The position numbers were made by a program, and so were the translations under genes. The notes beneath the pieces were generated by a model. That model was not told the origin of the DNA. It ran no database searches and was given only the letters and a program-made list of their open reading frames with translations. From contig CANNGL010000004.1 in the NCBI GenBank assembly GCA_947504205.1, forward strand, positions 62,001-126,000: DNA of 64,000 nt, read 5' to 3'. Origin of the DNA: an uncultured Litoreibacter sp. Lineage in GTDB: Bacteria; Pseudomonadota; Alphaproteobacteria; Rhodobacterales; Rhodobacteraceae. Below are positions 25,489 through 35,414 of this stretch, piece after piece; position 1 is the stretch's first letter; the number at the start of each line of letters is the position of its first letter.

Positions 25489-27453
25489 ATGAGTGTCATC
25501 TTTTCCTCGCATCGCTTTCGCGCGCCGTCGAGCATGCCGGTGCCCGAGCCGCCAAAGGTCCCCGAGGACGAAAACCTGTTGGGTCAACGGCTGGTGGCCG
25601 CAGGCCTTCTCGACCCGGACGATCTGGCGGCAGCCCTCGCCCTTCAATCCCATGAAGACAGTCAGCTTGGCGATATTCTCGTTGCAAATGGCATGACCGA
25701 TGCGGGCGCAGTTCTGAGAACCGTCTCAGATCAATCCGGCATTCCGGTCCTGCCCCATCTGGCCGCGCAGCCAGATTTCGAGGCCGCCCGGCGGTTGGAC
25801 ATGGACGAATGTCTCGAACATGAATTTCTCCCGCTAAGGCTTAGAAATGGCGAACATGTCGTCGCAATCTGCGATCCCGATGGCGCTGAACTGATACGCC
25901 GCAGATTGCCGGACGCGCTTTCCGAACACAGTTTTATCCTCGTCAATCGCCAAACCCTGCAGCGGGGCATCGAAATCTGCTTTCGCAATCGTTTGGCAAC
26001 GCGGGCCGAGGCCCGACCACCCGCCGCATTGAGCTGCCGTTCGTGGTCGTTGCGGTGGACTTGGGCGGCGCTGACCAGCTTGCTGGCAATGATTTGTCTC
26101 GGCGGCGTATATGCGCCGCACGCCACCTTTCTAACCCTTACAGGCCTCGGTCTTCTCGCCATTCTGACAAACAGCCTGTTGAAAGCCAGTTGCCTTCTGA
26201 CCAGCCCTCGACGACCCCGGAATGGCCCATTGCCCGAGAAACTGCCGCGCATCTCGTTGCTCGTGCCTCTGTTCAAGGAAGCGGAGATCGCATCGAGCCT
26301 GATTGCACGCCTGTCCCGCCTCAACTATCCGACCGAATTGCTGGAAATCTGTCTGGTCGCAGAAGCAGATGACACCAAAACCCTGACCACGCTGAAGATG
26401 TCTGAATTCCCAGCGCATATGCGATCCATCATCGTGCCCAGTGGCGATTTGCGTACCAAACCGCGGGCGTTGAACTACGCGCTTGATTTCACCCGTGGCT
26501 CCATCATCGGAATTTATGATGCGGAGGACGCCCCCGCCCCCGATCAGCTCTACGATGTCGTACGCACATTCACCTCGGGCGGACGCGGACTGGCCTGCGT
26601 TCAGGGGGTTTTAAGCTACTACAATTGGCCTCGCAACTGGTTGTCGCGCTGTTTCTTTCTGGAATATGCGGCGTGGTTTCGCGTGATGCTGCCGGGGCTC
26701 AGGGCGTTGGGCTTTGCCATTCCTCTGGGCGGCACGACCCTGTTTTTTAAACGCAATCTGCTGCTCGAACTTGGCGGATGGGACGCCCATAATGTGACCG
26801 AGGACGCCGATCTGGGCATCCGGTTGGCGCGTTACGGTTACCACACCGAAGTCATCACCACGGTGACGGAGGAAGAGGCCAATTGCAAACTCTGGCCCTG
26901 GGTTCGCCAACGCTCCCGTTGGTTGAAAGGGTATGCCGTCACCTGGGCTGTGCATATGCGCCAGCCCGCCCAATTGCTGCGTGATCTCGGTCTGAAACGG
27001 TTTCTGGGATTCCAGATCCTGTTTCTGGGGACATTGGCTTCATTCTTCCTGGCCCCGGCGTTCTGGTTTGTCTCGGTATTACTGATTTCCGGTATGGCAA
27101 CGCCTGAGCTTTTGCAGATCAGCAAAGACACCTATATCGCCGTCTCGATCAGCTTCGTGCTAGCCGAAATGCTGAATCTTGCCTTGATCTGGAAAGCGGT
27201 CGAGGGCCTCAAGGACCGCCCCAGCCGTTTGTGGAGCCTGACGATGCCGCTTTACTTTGCGTTCGCCTCCGTTGCCTCCTACAAGGCGCTTTTCGAGCTG
27301 TGCAAAAACCCGTTCTACTGGGACAAGACCGAACATGGGCATCTGGGCGGTGCGACCGACGAAAGCCCTTCCAAATCAGTCTTCCAACTGCCCCGCATCA
27401 ATACGAAGCCGCGTTTGAAACGCGATCGAAAGATGCTCGCGAAGCGCTTTTGA
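25489..27453 (+). CDS. MshEN-domain/glycosyltransferase family 2 membrane fusion protein
   Basis: This 654-residue protein has an N-terminal domain (about 28-150) like the MshEN/GspE-N fold. It contains two copies of the family pattern: LGQRLVAAGLLDPDDLAAAL and LGDILVANGMTDAGAVLRTV. Two membrane helices (about 185-225) precede a processive GT2 domain (about 250-480) with LLVPLFKEAEIASSL, the metal-binding YDAEDAPAP, VTEDADLGIRLARYGY and the QRSRWLKG acceptor/translocation motif. Further helices follow, then a basic tail. It probably polymerises or adds a surface sugar at the inner membrane. The MshEN part may bind c-di-GMP. The last 78 bases overlap the convergent GntR gene. Confidence 0.82.
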   Translation: MSVIFSSHRFRAPSSMPVPEPPKVPEDENLLGQRLVAAGLLDPDDLAAALALQSHEDSQLGDILVANGMTDAGAVLRTVSDQSGIPVLPHLAAQPDFEAARRLDMDECLEHEFLPLRLRNGEHVVAICDPDGAELIRRRLPDALSEHSFILVNRQTLQRGIEICFRNRLATRAEARPPAALSCRSWSLRWTWAALTSLLAMICLGGVYAPHATFLTLTGLGLLAILTNSLLKASCLLTSPRRPRNGPLPEKLPRISLLVPLFKEAEIASSLIARLSRLNYPTELLEICLVAEADDTKTLTTLKMSEFPAHMRSIIVPSGDLRTKPRALNYALDFTRGSIIGIYDAEDAPAPDQLYDVVRTFTSGGRGLACVQGVLSYYNWPRNWLSRCFFLEYAAWFRVMLPGLRALGFAIPLGGTTLFFKRNLLLELGGWDAHNVTEDADLGIRLARYGYHTEVITTVTEEEANCKLWPWVRQRSRWLKGYAVTWAVHMRQPAQLLRDLGLKRFLGFQILFLGTLASFFLAPAFWFVSVLLISGMATPELLQISKDTYIAVSISFVLAEMLNLALIWKAVEGLKDRPSRLWSLTMPLYFAFASVASYKALFELCKNPFYWDKTEHGHLGGATDESPSKSVFQLPRINTKPRLKRDRKMLAKRF

Positions 27454-28026
27454 GGCAGCAGGCCCATCGCGGGCGCGGATCGCATCAACGATGCTCTGAT
27501 GTTCCGCCAAAGCCACTTCGCCGCGCCCGTCCGCGGCAAGAGAGGTTGTCGCCAGCAGCGCCATTGAGCGATAGACAAGATCTAACTGGCGGACCAGAAA
27601 ACTGTTATGGGACGCCAGATGGATTTGACGGTGAAACCGCCGATTGGCCTGCGACAGCTTTTTGGGCTCGCCCAGATATGCGCGATCCTCGTCAACCATG
27701 TCCTGCAAAACCTGAATTTCCTCAGCCGCAGCGTGCTGCGCGGCCAGTTCGGCGGCCAAACCTTCCAACGCGCCACGCACCGTATAGAGCTCTGCCATCT
27801 GATTGTGGTTGAGCGAGGCCACGATCAGGCTGCGCCCGTCCCGCGTCAGCATGGATTGCGTCTCCAGCCGTTGCAGTGCCTCGCGGATCGGCGTGCGCGA
27901 AACCCCAAACCGGTCCGCAAGCTCGCTTTCAACAAGACGGTCTCCGGGTTTGTAAATGCCCGTATCGATGGCGTTCAGGATCAGTCCATAGGCATCGTTG
28001 GGGGCAGGCTTTGGTAGATTAATCAT
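27376..28026 (-). CDS. GntR family regulator, FCD (FadR-like) subfamily
   Basis: The 216-residue repressor-type protein has an N-terminal winged helix (GDRLVESELADRFGVSRTPI, REALQRLE) and a C-terminal all-helical FCD domain (about 80-205). The metal or ligand histidines lie in NRRFHRQIHLASHNS and AEHQSIVDAIRARDG. FCD regulators usually respond to a carboxylic acid. Its target is unknown; the neighbouring HAD phosphatase gene is divergent. The last 26 codons are read antisense to the end of the glycosyltransferase gene, an unusually long tail-to-tail overlap. Confidence 0.9.
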   Translation of the reverse strand: MINLPKPAPNDAYGLILNAIDTGIYKPGDRLVESELADRFGVSRTPIREALQRLETQSMLTRDGRSLIVASLNHNQMAELYTVRGALEGLAAELAAQHAAAEEIQVLQDMVDEDRAYLGEPKKLSQANRRFHRQIHLASHNSFLVRQLDLVYRSMALLATTSLAADGRGEVALAEHQSIVDAIRARDGPAASKALREHLSIAFQTRLRIDAGQLED

Positions 28027-28128
28027 AGTGTTGGCATCCCTCGCTCTGGGCGCAGGCTACATCATGGGCGCATCAAGGCAAACGCTTGTTTGTCTTGCGG
28101 CCCGGCCACAGCACGCTAGGGTGCGCCC

Positions 28129-28818
28129 ATGACATCCATCTCCTTAGATTTTGCCCACGTCACCCACTGGGTTTTCGACCTCGACAACACACTCTACCCC
28201 CCCGAAGTTCGCCTGTTCGATCAGATCGAGACGCGCATGACCCGCTGGGTGATGGACGAGTTGAGCGTGGATGAGGCCGAGGCCAACCGGCTGCGCGTGC
28301 ACTACTGGGAACAACATGGAACAACATTGGCAGGCCTGATGCGAGAACATGGCGTGGATCCCCATGGCTATCTGCACGACGTGCATGACATCTCCTTCGC
28401 CCAACTCGACCCCGATCCTGCCCTGCGGGCCCGGATCGAGCGTCTGCCCGGCACCCGCATCGTCTACACTAATGGCAGCGCGCCCTATGCGCGCAATGTG
28501 CTGGCCGCCCGCGGGCTGTCAGACCTCTTTGATGGTATTTATGGCGTCGAGCATGCCGAGTTTCACCCCAAGCCGGATCGCACCGCCTTCGAGCATGTGT
28601 TTGGTAAAGCGGGCATCACCCCGAAATCGGGGGCCATGTTCGAAGATGAGCCGCGCAATCTGGCCGTCCCTCATGCGATGGGCATGAAAACCGTGCATGT
28701 TGCTCCGGCATCCGTGCCCGAAGACCACATTCATCACCACACAGATGACCTTAGCGGCTTTCTGGCGCAGGTGCTCAATGAGCCCTTTCCCGAGGCCACC
28801 CCCGCCCCTACATCTTAG
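28129..28818 (+). CDS. HAD-superfamily pyrimidine 5'-nucleotidase-like phosphatase
   Basis: The 229-residue protein has all four HAD motifs: WVFDLDNTLYPP (nucleophile Asp and acid Asp), VYTNGSAPYARNVL, KPDRTAF (Lys) and GAMFEDEPRNLAVP (acidic pair). The DNTLY form and helical cap with THWVFDLDNTLY match the pyrimidine 5'-nucleotidase/SDT1-like subgroup (HAD IA variant 3.5). It would dephosphorylate UMP/CMP-like monophosphates. The C-terminus has an unusual HIHHHTD stretch. The next gene starts 2 bases later, so the two are probably co-transcribed. Confidence 0.88.
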   Translation: MTSISLDFAHVTHWVFDLDNTLYPPEVRLFDQIETRMTRWVMDELSVDEAEANRLRVHYWEQHGTTLAGLMREHGVDPHGYLHDVHDISFAQLDPDPALRARIERLPGTRIVYTNGSAPYARNVLAARGLSDLFDGIYGVEHAEFHPKPDRTAFEHVFGKAGITPKSGAMFEDEPRNLAVPHAMGMKTVHVAPASVPEDHIHHHTDDLSGFLAQVLNEPFPEATPAPTS

Positions 28819-28820
28819 TT

Positions 28821-30011
28821 ATGAGCGAGACATTTGATATCATCGTGGCAGGCGGCGGTGTCGCCGGTCTGACGGCTGCGGCCCTCTTTGGGTCAAACGG
28901 CTATAGCGTGCTGTGCGTTGACCCTACCGCCCCGGTGACCGAGCGTGATGTGGATGGCACTGACCTGCGCTCGACGGCGTTTCTGCAACCCTCCGTACAT
29001 ATTCTGGAACGCGCCGGGGTCTGGCAGGCACTGACGGCACAATCGACACCGCTCGAAGTGATGCGCATCGTTGATGCCGATGCCGAAACCGGAGAGGTGC
29101 AAACCTCTCGCGATTTCGAAGCTTCCGATATCTCCGAAATGCCCTTTGGCTGGAACCTTCCCAATTGGCTGATCCGACGCGAACTGGTGGCTCGACTGGA
29201 GGCATTGGGTAATGTCGATTTTCGTACTGGCATTAGCGTCTCGCGTCACTTGGCACGATCCACGGAAGCGCGCGTTTGGCTGAGCGATGGCACTTCGGTT
29301 CAGGCCGACCTTCTGATCGCTGCGGACGGGCGAAACTCGATTATCCGCGAAGGTGCTGGCATTGGGGTCAAAACCAGGCGCTACGGGCAAAAGGCACTGG
29401 CGTTTGCCGTCACCCACCCGATCCCGCATTTCAACGTGTCGACCGAAATCCACCGCTCTGGCGGTCCATTTACACTGGTGCCCCTGCCCGATCACGACGG
29501 CAAACCATCTTCAGCGATCGTCTGGATGGAAGACAGCACCGAGGCGCAAAGCCTTATGGCGCTTGAAACAGAGGCGTTCGAAGCGAAAATGTCCGAGCGC
29601 TCCTGCCACCTGTTCGGCCCCTTGAGCTTGGCCTCACGTCGCTCCATTTGGCCCATTATCTCGCAAACTGCCGACCGCTTTGCGGCGCGGCGCGTGGCCC
29701 TGATAGCTGAGGCGGCTCACGTGGTGCCCCCGATAGGTGCACAGGGTCTGAATATGAGCCTAGCCGATCTGGATACCCTATTGCAGTTGTCCCAGAAACA
29801 TCCGCTCGGCAGCGAGGAGATGCTGACAGCTTATGACCGCAGACGCCGGCTGGACGTTAAAGCGCGTGTCGCGGGCATTGACCTGCTTAACCGCACCTCA
29901 CAGGGTGCGCATCCTTGGCTTCGCCAGCTGCGCCGTCAGGGGATCGGGCTGATCCACGACACAGTCCCAATCCGCAAAGGCTTGATGCATCTCGGTCTAG
30001 GTATCCGATAA
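28821..30011 (+). CDS. UbiH/UbiF/COQ6-family FAD-dependent monooxygenase
   Basis: This 396-residue flavoprotein hydroxylase probably acts in ubiquinone ring hydroxylation. It has the N-terminal dinucleotide fold DIIVAGGGVAGLTAAALFG, the LLIAADGRNSIIRE (DG) motif, and ALIAEAAHVVPPIGAQGLNM, where the usual GDAAH is AEAAH. The rest of that motif (PPIGAQGLN) is intact, and the change is common in my memory of related roseobacter proteins, so the enzyme is probably active. Its last 15 bases overlap the convergent aminotransferase gene. Which ring carbon it hydroxylates cannot be decided. Confidence 0.87.
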   Translation: MSETFDIIVAGGGVAGLTAAALFGSNGYSVLCVDPTAPVTERDVDGTDLRSTAFLQPSVHILERAGVWQALTAQSTPLEVMRIVDADAETGEVQTSRDFEASDISEMPFGWNLPNWLIRRELVARLEALGNVDFRTGISVSRHLARSTEARVWLSDGTSVQADLLIAADGRNSIIREGAGIGVKTRRYGQKALAFAVTHPIPHFNVSTEIHRSGGPFTLVPLPDHDGKPSSAIVWMEDSTEAQSLMALETEAFEAKMSERSCHLFGPLSLASRRSIWPIISQTADRFAARRVALIAEAAHVVPPIGAQGLNMSLADLDTLLQLSQKHPLGSEEMLTAYDRRRRLDVKARVAGIDLLNRTSQGAHPWLRQLRRQGIGLIHDTVPIRKGLMHLGLGIR

Positions 30012-31133
30012 CACCTGATCTACCACGGGCGTCAGGCGCGCCAAGGTCGCATCCGTGTCATACAGCTTGTCCAAACCGAACAGGCCCAGACGGAATGTCC
30101 TGAAATCCGCAGGCTCATCACATTCCAACGGTACGCCAGCGGCGATCTGCATCCCGAGGGCCGCAAACTTGCTGCCATTTTGAATGTTGGGATCGTCCGT
30201 GTAGCTGACGACAACCCCCGGCGCTCCGAACCCATCGGCCGCCACTGAAACCACCCCGCGATCCGCCAACATGGCCCGCACGCCATCGCCCAAGCGCCAC
30301 TGAGCCTCCTTCAACCGCTCAAAGCCGTAGTCTTTCGTCTCCAGCATCGTGTCCCGGAACGCCCGCAGCGCGTCAGTTGGCATGGTTGCATGATAGGCGT
30401 GGCCACCGCCTTCATAGGTTTCCATGATCGTCAGCCACTTTTTCAGATCCACCGCGAAACTGTCGGAGGTTGTTGTTTCGATCACCTCCCGCGCGCGTTT
30501 CGACAAGCAAACCACACCGGCACAAGGTTGCGCCGACCAGCCTTTTTGCGGGGCCGAGATCAATACATCAACGCCCGTTGCCTTCATATCGACCCACGCA
30601 CATCCCGACGCGATACAATCCAGAACCATCAGCGCGCCAACCTCATGGGCCGCATCTGCGAGCGCCTTCACATAGTCATCGGGCAGGATCACTCCGGCCG
30701 ATGTTTCCACGTGGGGCGCAAAAACGATCTGTGGCTTTTCTTCCTGAATTTTCGCCACGACTTCCGCGATTGGCGCAGGCCTGAACGGCGAGCGGGTGTC
30801 GTTACCCGTCTGGCGCGCTTTCATTACCGTCGCCGAAGCCGTTAATCCTCCGGTCTCAAAAATCTGCGACCAGCGGTAGGAGAACCAGCCGTTGCGCACC
30901 ACCAAGGCGGTCTTGTCGCGCGCAAACTGACGCGCCACGGCCTCCATGCCATAAGTTCCACCGCCGGGGATCAAGGCAACGGAATGTGCGTTATAGACCT
31001 CTTTCATCATGCTTGAGATATCGACCATAACCGACTGAAAAGCCTTGGACATATGGTTCAAAGATCGGTCTGTGAAAACCACCGAAAATTCGCTCAGCCC
31101 ATCTGGATCAACGGTATCTAGCAATGCGCTCAT
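29997..31133 (-). CDS. Class V aminotransferase (alanine-glyoxylate/serine-pyruvate type)
   Basis: The 378-residue PLP enzyme carries the cofactor Lys in SAPQKGWSAQP, the Asp that binds the pyridine nitrogen in LMVLDCIASGCAW, and the phosphate-binding PGGGTYGMEAVARQF. The C-terminal small domain includes FRTFRLGLFGLDKL. It fits the PucG/serine-pyruvate/alanine-glyoxylate group. The exact amino donor is open. I chose the ATG at 31133; the upstream in-frame extension of 57 residues is rich in Arg and Pro and not family-like. It is divergent from the DUF4259 gene. Confidence 0.85.
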   Translation of the reverse strand: MSALLDTVDPDGLSEFSVVFTDRSLNHMSKAFQSVMVDISSMMKEVYNAHSVALIPGGGTYGMEAVARQFARDKTALVVRNGWFSYRWSQIFETGGLTASATVMKARQTGNDTRSPFRPAPIAEVVAKIQEEKPQIVFAPHVETSAGVILPDDYVKALADAAHEVGALMVLDCIASGCAWVDMKATGVDVLISAPQKGWSAQPCAGVVCLSKRAREVIETTTSDSFAVDLKKWLTIMETYEGGGHAYHATMPTDALRAFRDTMLETKDYGFERLKEAQWRLGDGVRAMLADRGVVSVAADGFGAPGVVVSYTDDPNIQNGSKFAALGMQIAAGVPLECDEPADFRTFRLGLFGLDKLYDTDATLARLTPVVDQVLSDT

Positions 31134-31322
31134 GATGTCAGCTCCCTCATCTTTTCTTTTGCCTAGCTTCCGGCCGGGCCAATTGCACGGTCTATTTTGG
31201 CATACGGGCCGCGAATTACGTAGACGACGTTTCGGTTCGCCGTGCGCATGGCAGAAAACGCTTGGGCGAGTATCGCTCCTCCCCCTAGTCTCTGTCCGGC
31301 GCAAAACATTGAAAGACAGATC

Positions 31323-31961
31323 ATGGGAACCTGGGGTCCGAACAGCTTTGAGAACGACACAGCAGCAGATTTTGTTGAAGAACTGGAAGGCTCAAGCGAC
31401 CTTCAAGGCCTGCTTGATAGCATCGAATACGAACAGGATTTTGAAGCACCGTTGGCAGAACAGATCATCGCGGCTGCCGATTGCGTCGCAATCATGTTGG
31501 ACCGACCCGGCCCAGAAACCCAACGTGCGACAGCCAAGAAGATAGCGAAATTCGGAAAACCGGCGCCAGAACTGGTGGACGCCGCGAAAAATGGCGTCTC
31601 ACGCGTGCTCATGGGCGGCGAGTTGCTGGACTTATGGGCCGAAGCCGGAGCGAGCGACTTCAACGCCGCCATCACCGGTCTGATGGAGCGGTTAAACCCT
31701 GAAATCACATACGAACCTCACGAACTGGTCGACCCGGCTCAGCTAACGCTCCCTTGCATGTTCTGCGACAAGCCCGTGAACCCGGAGAACCTTCTGGAGC
31801 TTGCCGTGCACATAAATTCCAAGGCGGTCAGTTCCACCACCCAGATCCGGCCCTGTCATCTGGTGTGCCTCAACAAGGCGCTGCACCCCAAGCACCTGAT
31901 CCAGTATTGGGAATACACCGATGAAGATATCGAAAGCCTACTCGCTCGGATGGACAGCTAA
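31323..31961 (+). CDS. DUF4259 protein with C-terminal Cys-rich module
   Basis: The 212-residue protein begins MGTWGPNSFENDTAADFVEE, the hallmark of DUF4259, a family of unknown function. The N-terminal 125 residues are helical. A C-terminal module has Cys145-x2-Cys148 (CMFC), His163, Cys178 and Cys182 (CHLVC), in a region that could bind zinc or an iron centre as a treble-clef-like element. I chose the ATG at 31323; an upstream frame extension lacks similarity. The 3' end overlaps the Lrp gene on the other strand by 24 bases. Confidence 0.78.
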   Translation: MGTWGPNSFENDTAADFVEELEGSSDLQGLLDSIEYEQDFEAPLAEQIIAAADCVAIMLDRPGPETQRATAKKIAKFGKPAPELVDAAKNGVSRVLMGGELLDLWAEAGASDFNAAITGLMERLNPEITYEPHELVDPAQLTLPCMFCDKPVNPENLLELAVHINSKAVSSTTQIRPCHLVCLNKALHPKHLIQYWEYTDEDIESLLARMDS

Positions 31962-32408
31962 GGGACCGGCCAGCCGCTCTTCACTGAGCAGCACATTTGC
32001 TTCGACATTGCCAACACCGGGCAGAGTCATGATGCGGCGGCGCAGGACTCGTTCAAAATCGCTCAGGTCGCGGGCCACCACCCGAAGCCTGTAGTCGTAA
32101 AGCCCCAGAACATGCTGCACTGTCTGCACTTCCGGGATTGCTGTTACTGCACGCTCGAAATCGTCAAGACTAACCCGCCCCTTGGTGGCAAGCTTGATAC
32201 CAAGAAACACTGTCACGCCAAGCCCCAGAGCCTCCGCATTCAAATCAACCCTGCGACCTGCCAGAATGCCATCATCCTGCATCCGCTTGATACGCCGCCA
32301 CGTGGCGGGCTGGCTCAACCCCAGTTTCCGCCCCAAAGCACCAGCAGACAGCGTCGCGTCCTCCGACATGGCGCGAAGAATAGAAAAATCCATCTGATCC
32401 AACGTCAT
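31938..32408 (-). CDS. Lrp/AsnC family transcriptional regulator (second of a pair)
   Basis: The 156-residue protein has an N-terminal HTH (MDFSILRAMSEDATLSAGAL, SQPATWRRIKRMQDDGIL) and a RAM domain (VFLGIKLATKGRVSLDDFER, LGLYDYRLRVVARD). It starts in a 4-base overlap with the upstream Lrp gene, so the two regulators are made together and might form mixed oligomers. The pair is divergent from ilvC, making a role in branched-chain amino acid control likely. The 3' end overlaps the convergent DUF4259 gene. Confidence 0.9.
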   Translation of the reverse strand: MTLDQMDFSILRAMSEDATLSAGALGRKLGLSQPATWRRIKRMQDDGILAGRRVDLNAEALGLGVTVFLGIKLATKGRVSLDDFERAVTAIPEVQTVQHVLGLYDYRLRVVARDLSDFERVLRRRIMTLPGVGNVEANVLLSEERLAGPLAVHPSE

Positions 32409-32860
32409 ATCGGCAGAACCTCATCTGATTTTACCGTGGCGACATGCATCAACGCCTCGATATCAGCGATATGCGGCAGGGTCAGGATTTCATCGCGGTA
32501 CAGACGCTGATAATCCGCCATATCCTTCGCAACGATCGATAGCCGCACATCGATCCGTCCCAGAAACGTCTGGATGGCAATCACCTGCGGGATCGTGCGC
32601 GCCGCCGACAGAAACTCATCAAACGCTGCACTTTGGGTTTTATCGAGTGTGAAGCGCAGAGACACTTCCACCGCGTAGCCCAAAGCGCTCCAGTTGATCA
32701 CCGCGTGCTGGCCCCGCAGAATATCCTGCGCGACCAAACGGTCGAGACGGCGCGCCGCTGTGGCGGGCTGGATGCCGCACAATTCTGCAAGCTCCGAGAT
32801 CGGGGCTTCCGGGTCATTCTGTAATCGACGCAAAAGCCGTCGGTCCGTGTCATCAAACAT
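32405..32860 (-). CDS. Lrp/AsnC family transcriptional regulator (first of a pair)
   Basis: This 151-residue protein has the same layout as its neighbour: HTH (FDDTDRRLLRRLQNDPEAPI, PATAARRLDRLVAQDILRG) and RAM domain (SLRFTLDKTQSAAF, FLGRIDVRLSIVAKD). The two are clearly different in sequence, so this is not a recent duplication. It is the first gene after the divergent ilvC promoter region, in which an 8-bp inverted repeat is a candidate binding site. Its effector may be a branched-chain amino acid or keto acid. That is inferred from the ilvC neighbour. Confidence 0.9.
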   Translation of the reverse strand: MFDDTDRRLLRRLQNDPEAPISELAELCGIQPATAARRLDRLVAQDILRGQHAVINWSALGYAVEVSLRFTLDKTQSAAFDEFLSAARTIPQVIAIQTFLGRIDVRLSIVAKDMADYQRLYRDEILTLPHIADIEALMHVATVKSDEVLPI

Positions 32861-32877
32861 GATTTTTTAGTAAATCA

Positions 32878-34019
<1,142 letters not shown>

Positions 34020-34029
34020 GAAACGAAAG

Positions 34030-34059
34030 GGCCCCGCAAATCTTTTGCGGGGCCTTTTT
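34030..34059 (+). terminator. Intrinsic terminator after ilvC
   Basis: An 11-bp perfect stem (GGCCCCGCAAA at 34030-34040, complement at 34044-34054) with a 3-base loop is followed by TTTTT. The A-rich left flank could let it work from the opposite strand as well. Confidence 0.93.
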
Positions 34060-34075
34060 CAATGGTTAGGGCGCC

Positions 34076-34246
34076 TTACACGTCCGCAGGCTTGCCATGA
34101 CTGTCTTTGTCCGCGGCCAAAGTCGATTTCGGCGCATCTTCATTGTCCTGACGCTTCTCAATTGCGTTACGACCGATCAGAGCAAAAGCGATCACTCCGC
34201 CAAGTGTCAGAAAAGTCAGTAGCGGCAAAAATAAACTCGCATCCAT
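34076..34246 (-). CDS. Small single-pass membrane protein, function unknown
   Basis: The 56-residue protein starts at an ATG preceded by AAAGGA at 7 bases. Residues about 4-22 (LFLPLLTFLTLGGVIAFAL) form one membrane helix, and the rest is a charged soluble tail with many Lys, Asp and Asn. No family is recognised. It sits between the ilvC terminator and a divergent EamA transporter gene. The good ribosome site and clear membrane segment support a real gene over a chance frame. Confidence 0.6.
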   Translation of the reverse strand: MDASLFLPLLTFLTLGGVIAFALIGRNAIEKRQDNEDAPKSTLAADKDSHGKPADV

Positions 34247-34402
34247 AGCGATATCCTTTCTCAATTGCTTTGGTTTCTCAGCGTCTCAACTCCTGCTTCT
34301 GACAAGATGTTCCCACCTGCGACAGGATGCACATTTCGACTTTGATCGAACAATGTGCGCAAGCCCTCGTCCCCGCCGTTGATCTGGGTTAGGGCTTTGG
34401 GC

Positions 34403-35326
34403 ATGAGCCAACCATCTCCGCAAAATCCCGGGCTGTTAAACTGGATACTTCTGATCAGTCTCGGCCTGATCTGGGGCGCGGCATTTCTGTCTGTCCGCGT
34501 CGCTCTGGACGGCTTCGGCCCCGTGACCGTTGCAGCCCTTCGCGTGAGCATTGCCGCACTTGTCTTGCTCAGTATTGCGCCGCTGATGGGCCAAGGGTTG
34601 CGCACCATCCCCTCCCGCAGAGCATGGCACTTCGTGGCGGTCGTCGGCGTCGGGGCAACCGCCCTTCCCTTTCTGTTGCTGGCATGGGGTCAGCAATTCG
34701 TGGCCTCTGCCTTTGCGGGCGTCGCCATGGGGGCCGTGCCGCTTCTGGTCCTGCCATTGGTCTATCTCTTCTCGCCCGAAGAAGGCATCGGCCCGCGCCG
34801 GATCATCGGCATGGGTTTGGGTTTTGTCGGGATGGCCCTGCTTGTAGGGCCCGGAGCGATGGACAGCAGCGGCGACCCACAGGAATTGTGGGGACGACTG
34901 GCCTGCCTGAGCGCTGCGGGATGCTACGCGATCGGGTCTGTTACCACACGGCGCGCACCTGCAATGCCTCCGCTGGCCTTTGCTGCCGGGGGGCTTTTGT
35001 GTGCCAGCCTTGTGCTTCTGCCGCTCGCCCTGCTGCTGGAAGGATTGCCTGAAAGCTGGCCACTACGCCCAACCCTTGGGCTGCTCTATGCCGCGCTTCT
35101 GCCTACCGGTCTTGCCGCCGTGATCCGCGTGAGGATCATCACGACGGCAGGGTCCCTGTTCATGAGCCTTGTCAGCTACATGGTGCCCGTCTTCTCGGTC
35201 GTTCTCGGGGTCAGTCTTCTGGGCGAACAGCTTCCGCCGCAGCTCTACATTGCGCTCGCCATTATCTTGATAGGGATATTGCTCAGCCAGATGCGCAACC
35301 TGAAAGGCCTTCTGCGCAAGAACTGA
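34403..35326 (+). CDS. DMT-superfamily transporter, EamA family
   Basis: The 307-residue protein has about ten hydrophobic helices in two EamA repeats. Repeat one starts with WILLISLGLIWGAAFLSVRV, and repeat two with GRLACLSAAGCYAIGSVTTR. The first repeat ends in VFLFSPEE-like sequence (LVYLFSPEEGIGPRR), and GVSLLGEQLPPQ marks the end of the second. It probably exports or exchanges a metabolite or amino acid. I chose the ATG at 34403, as the preceding 16 in-frame residues do not fit a membrane start. Substrate unknown. Confidence 0.86.
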   Translation: MSQPSPQNPGLLNWILLISLGLIWGAAFLSVRVALDGFGPVTVAALRVSIAALVLLSIAPLMGQGLRTIPSRRAWHFVAVVGVGATALPFLLLAWGQQFVASAFAGVAMGAVPLLVLPLVYLFSPEEGIGPRRIIGMGLGFVGMALLVGPGAMDSSGDPQELWGRLACLSAAGCYAIGSVTTRRAPAMPPLAFAAGGLLCASLVLLPLALLLEGLPESWPLRPTLGLLYAALLPTGLAAVIRVRIITTAGSLFMSLVSYMVPVFSVVLGVSLLGEQLPPQLYIALAIILIGILLSQMRNLKGLLRKN

Positions 35327-35414
35327 TCCACGCTGGAATGGAGGGACTCGGAGAAAATGCCGACATGTGGTAGCATGATCCGCGTAGTGATAAGACCAGT
35401 AAGGACCATCCCCC

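Noticed and set aside
29700-29760. AEAAH in place of GDAAH in the UbiH-like enzyme as a sign of inactivation
   Set aside because: The rest of the FAD motif (PPIGAQGLN) is intact and I recall the same change in related roseobacter proteins, so it is probably tolerated.
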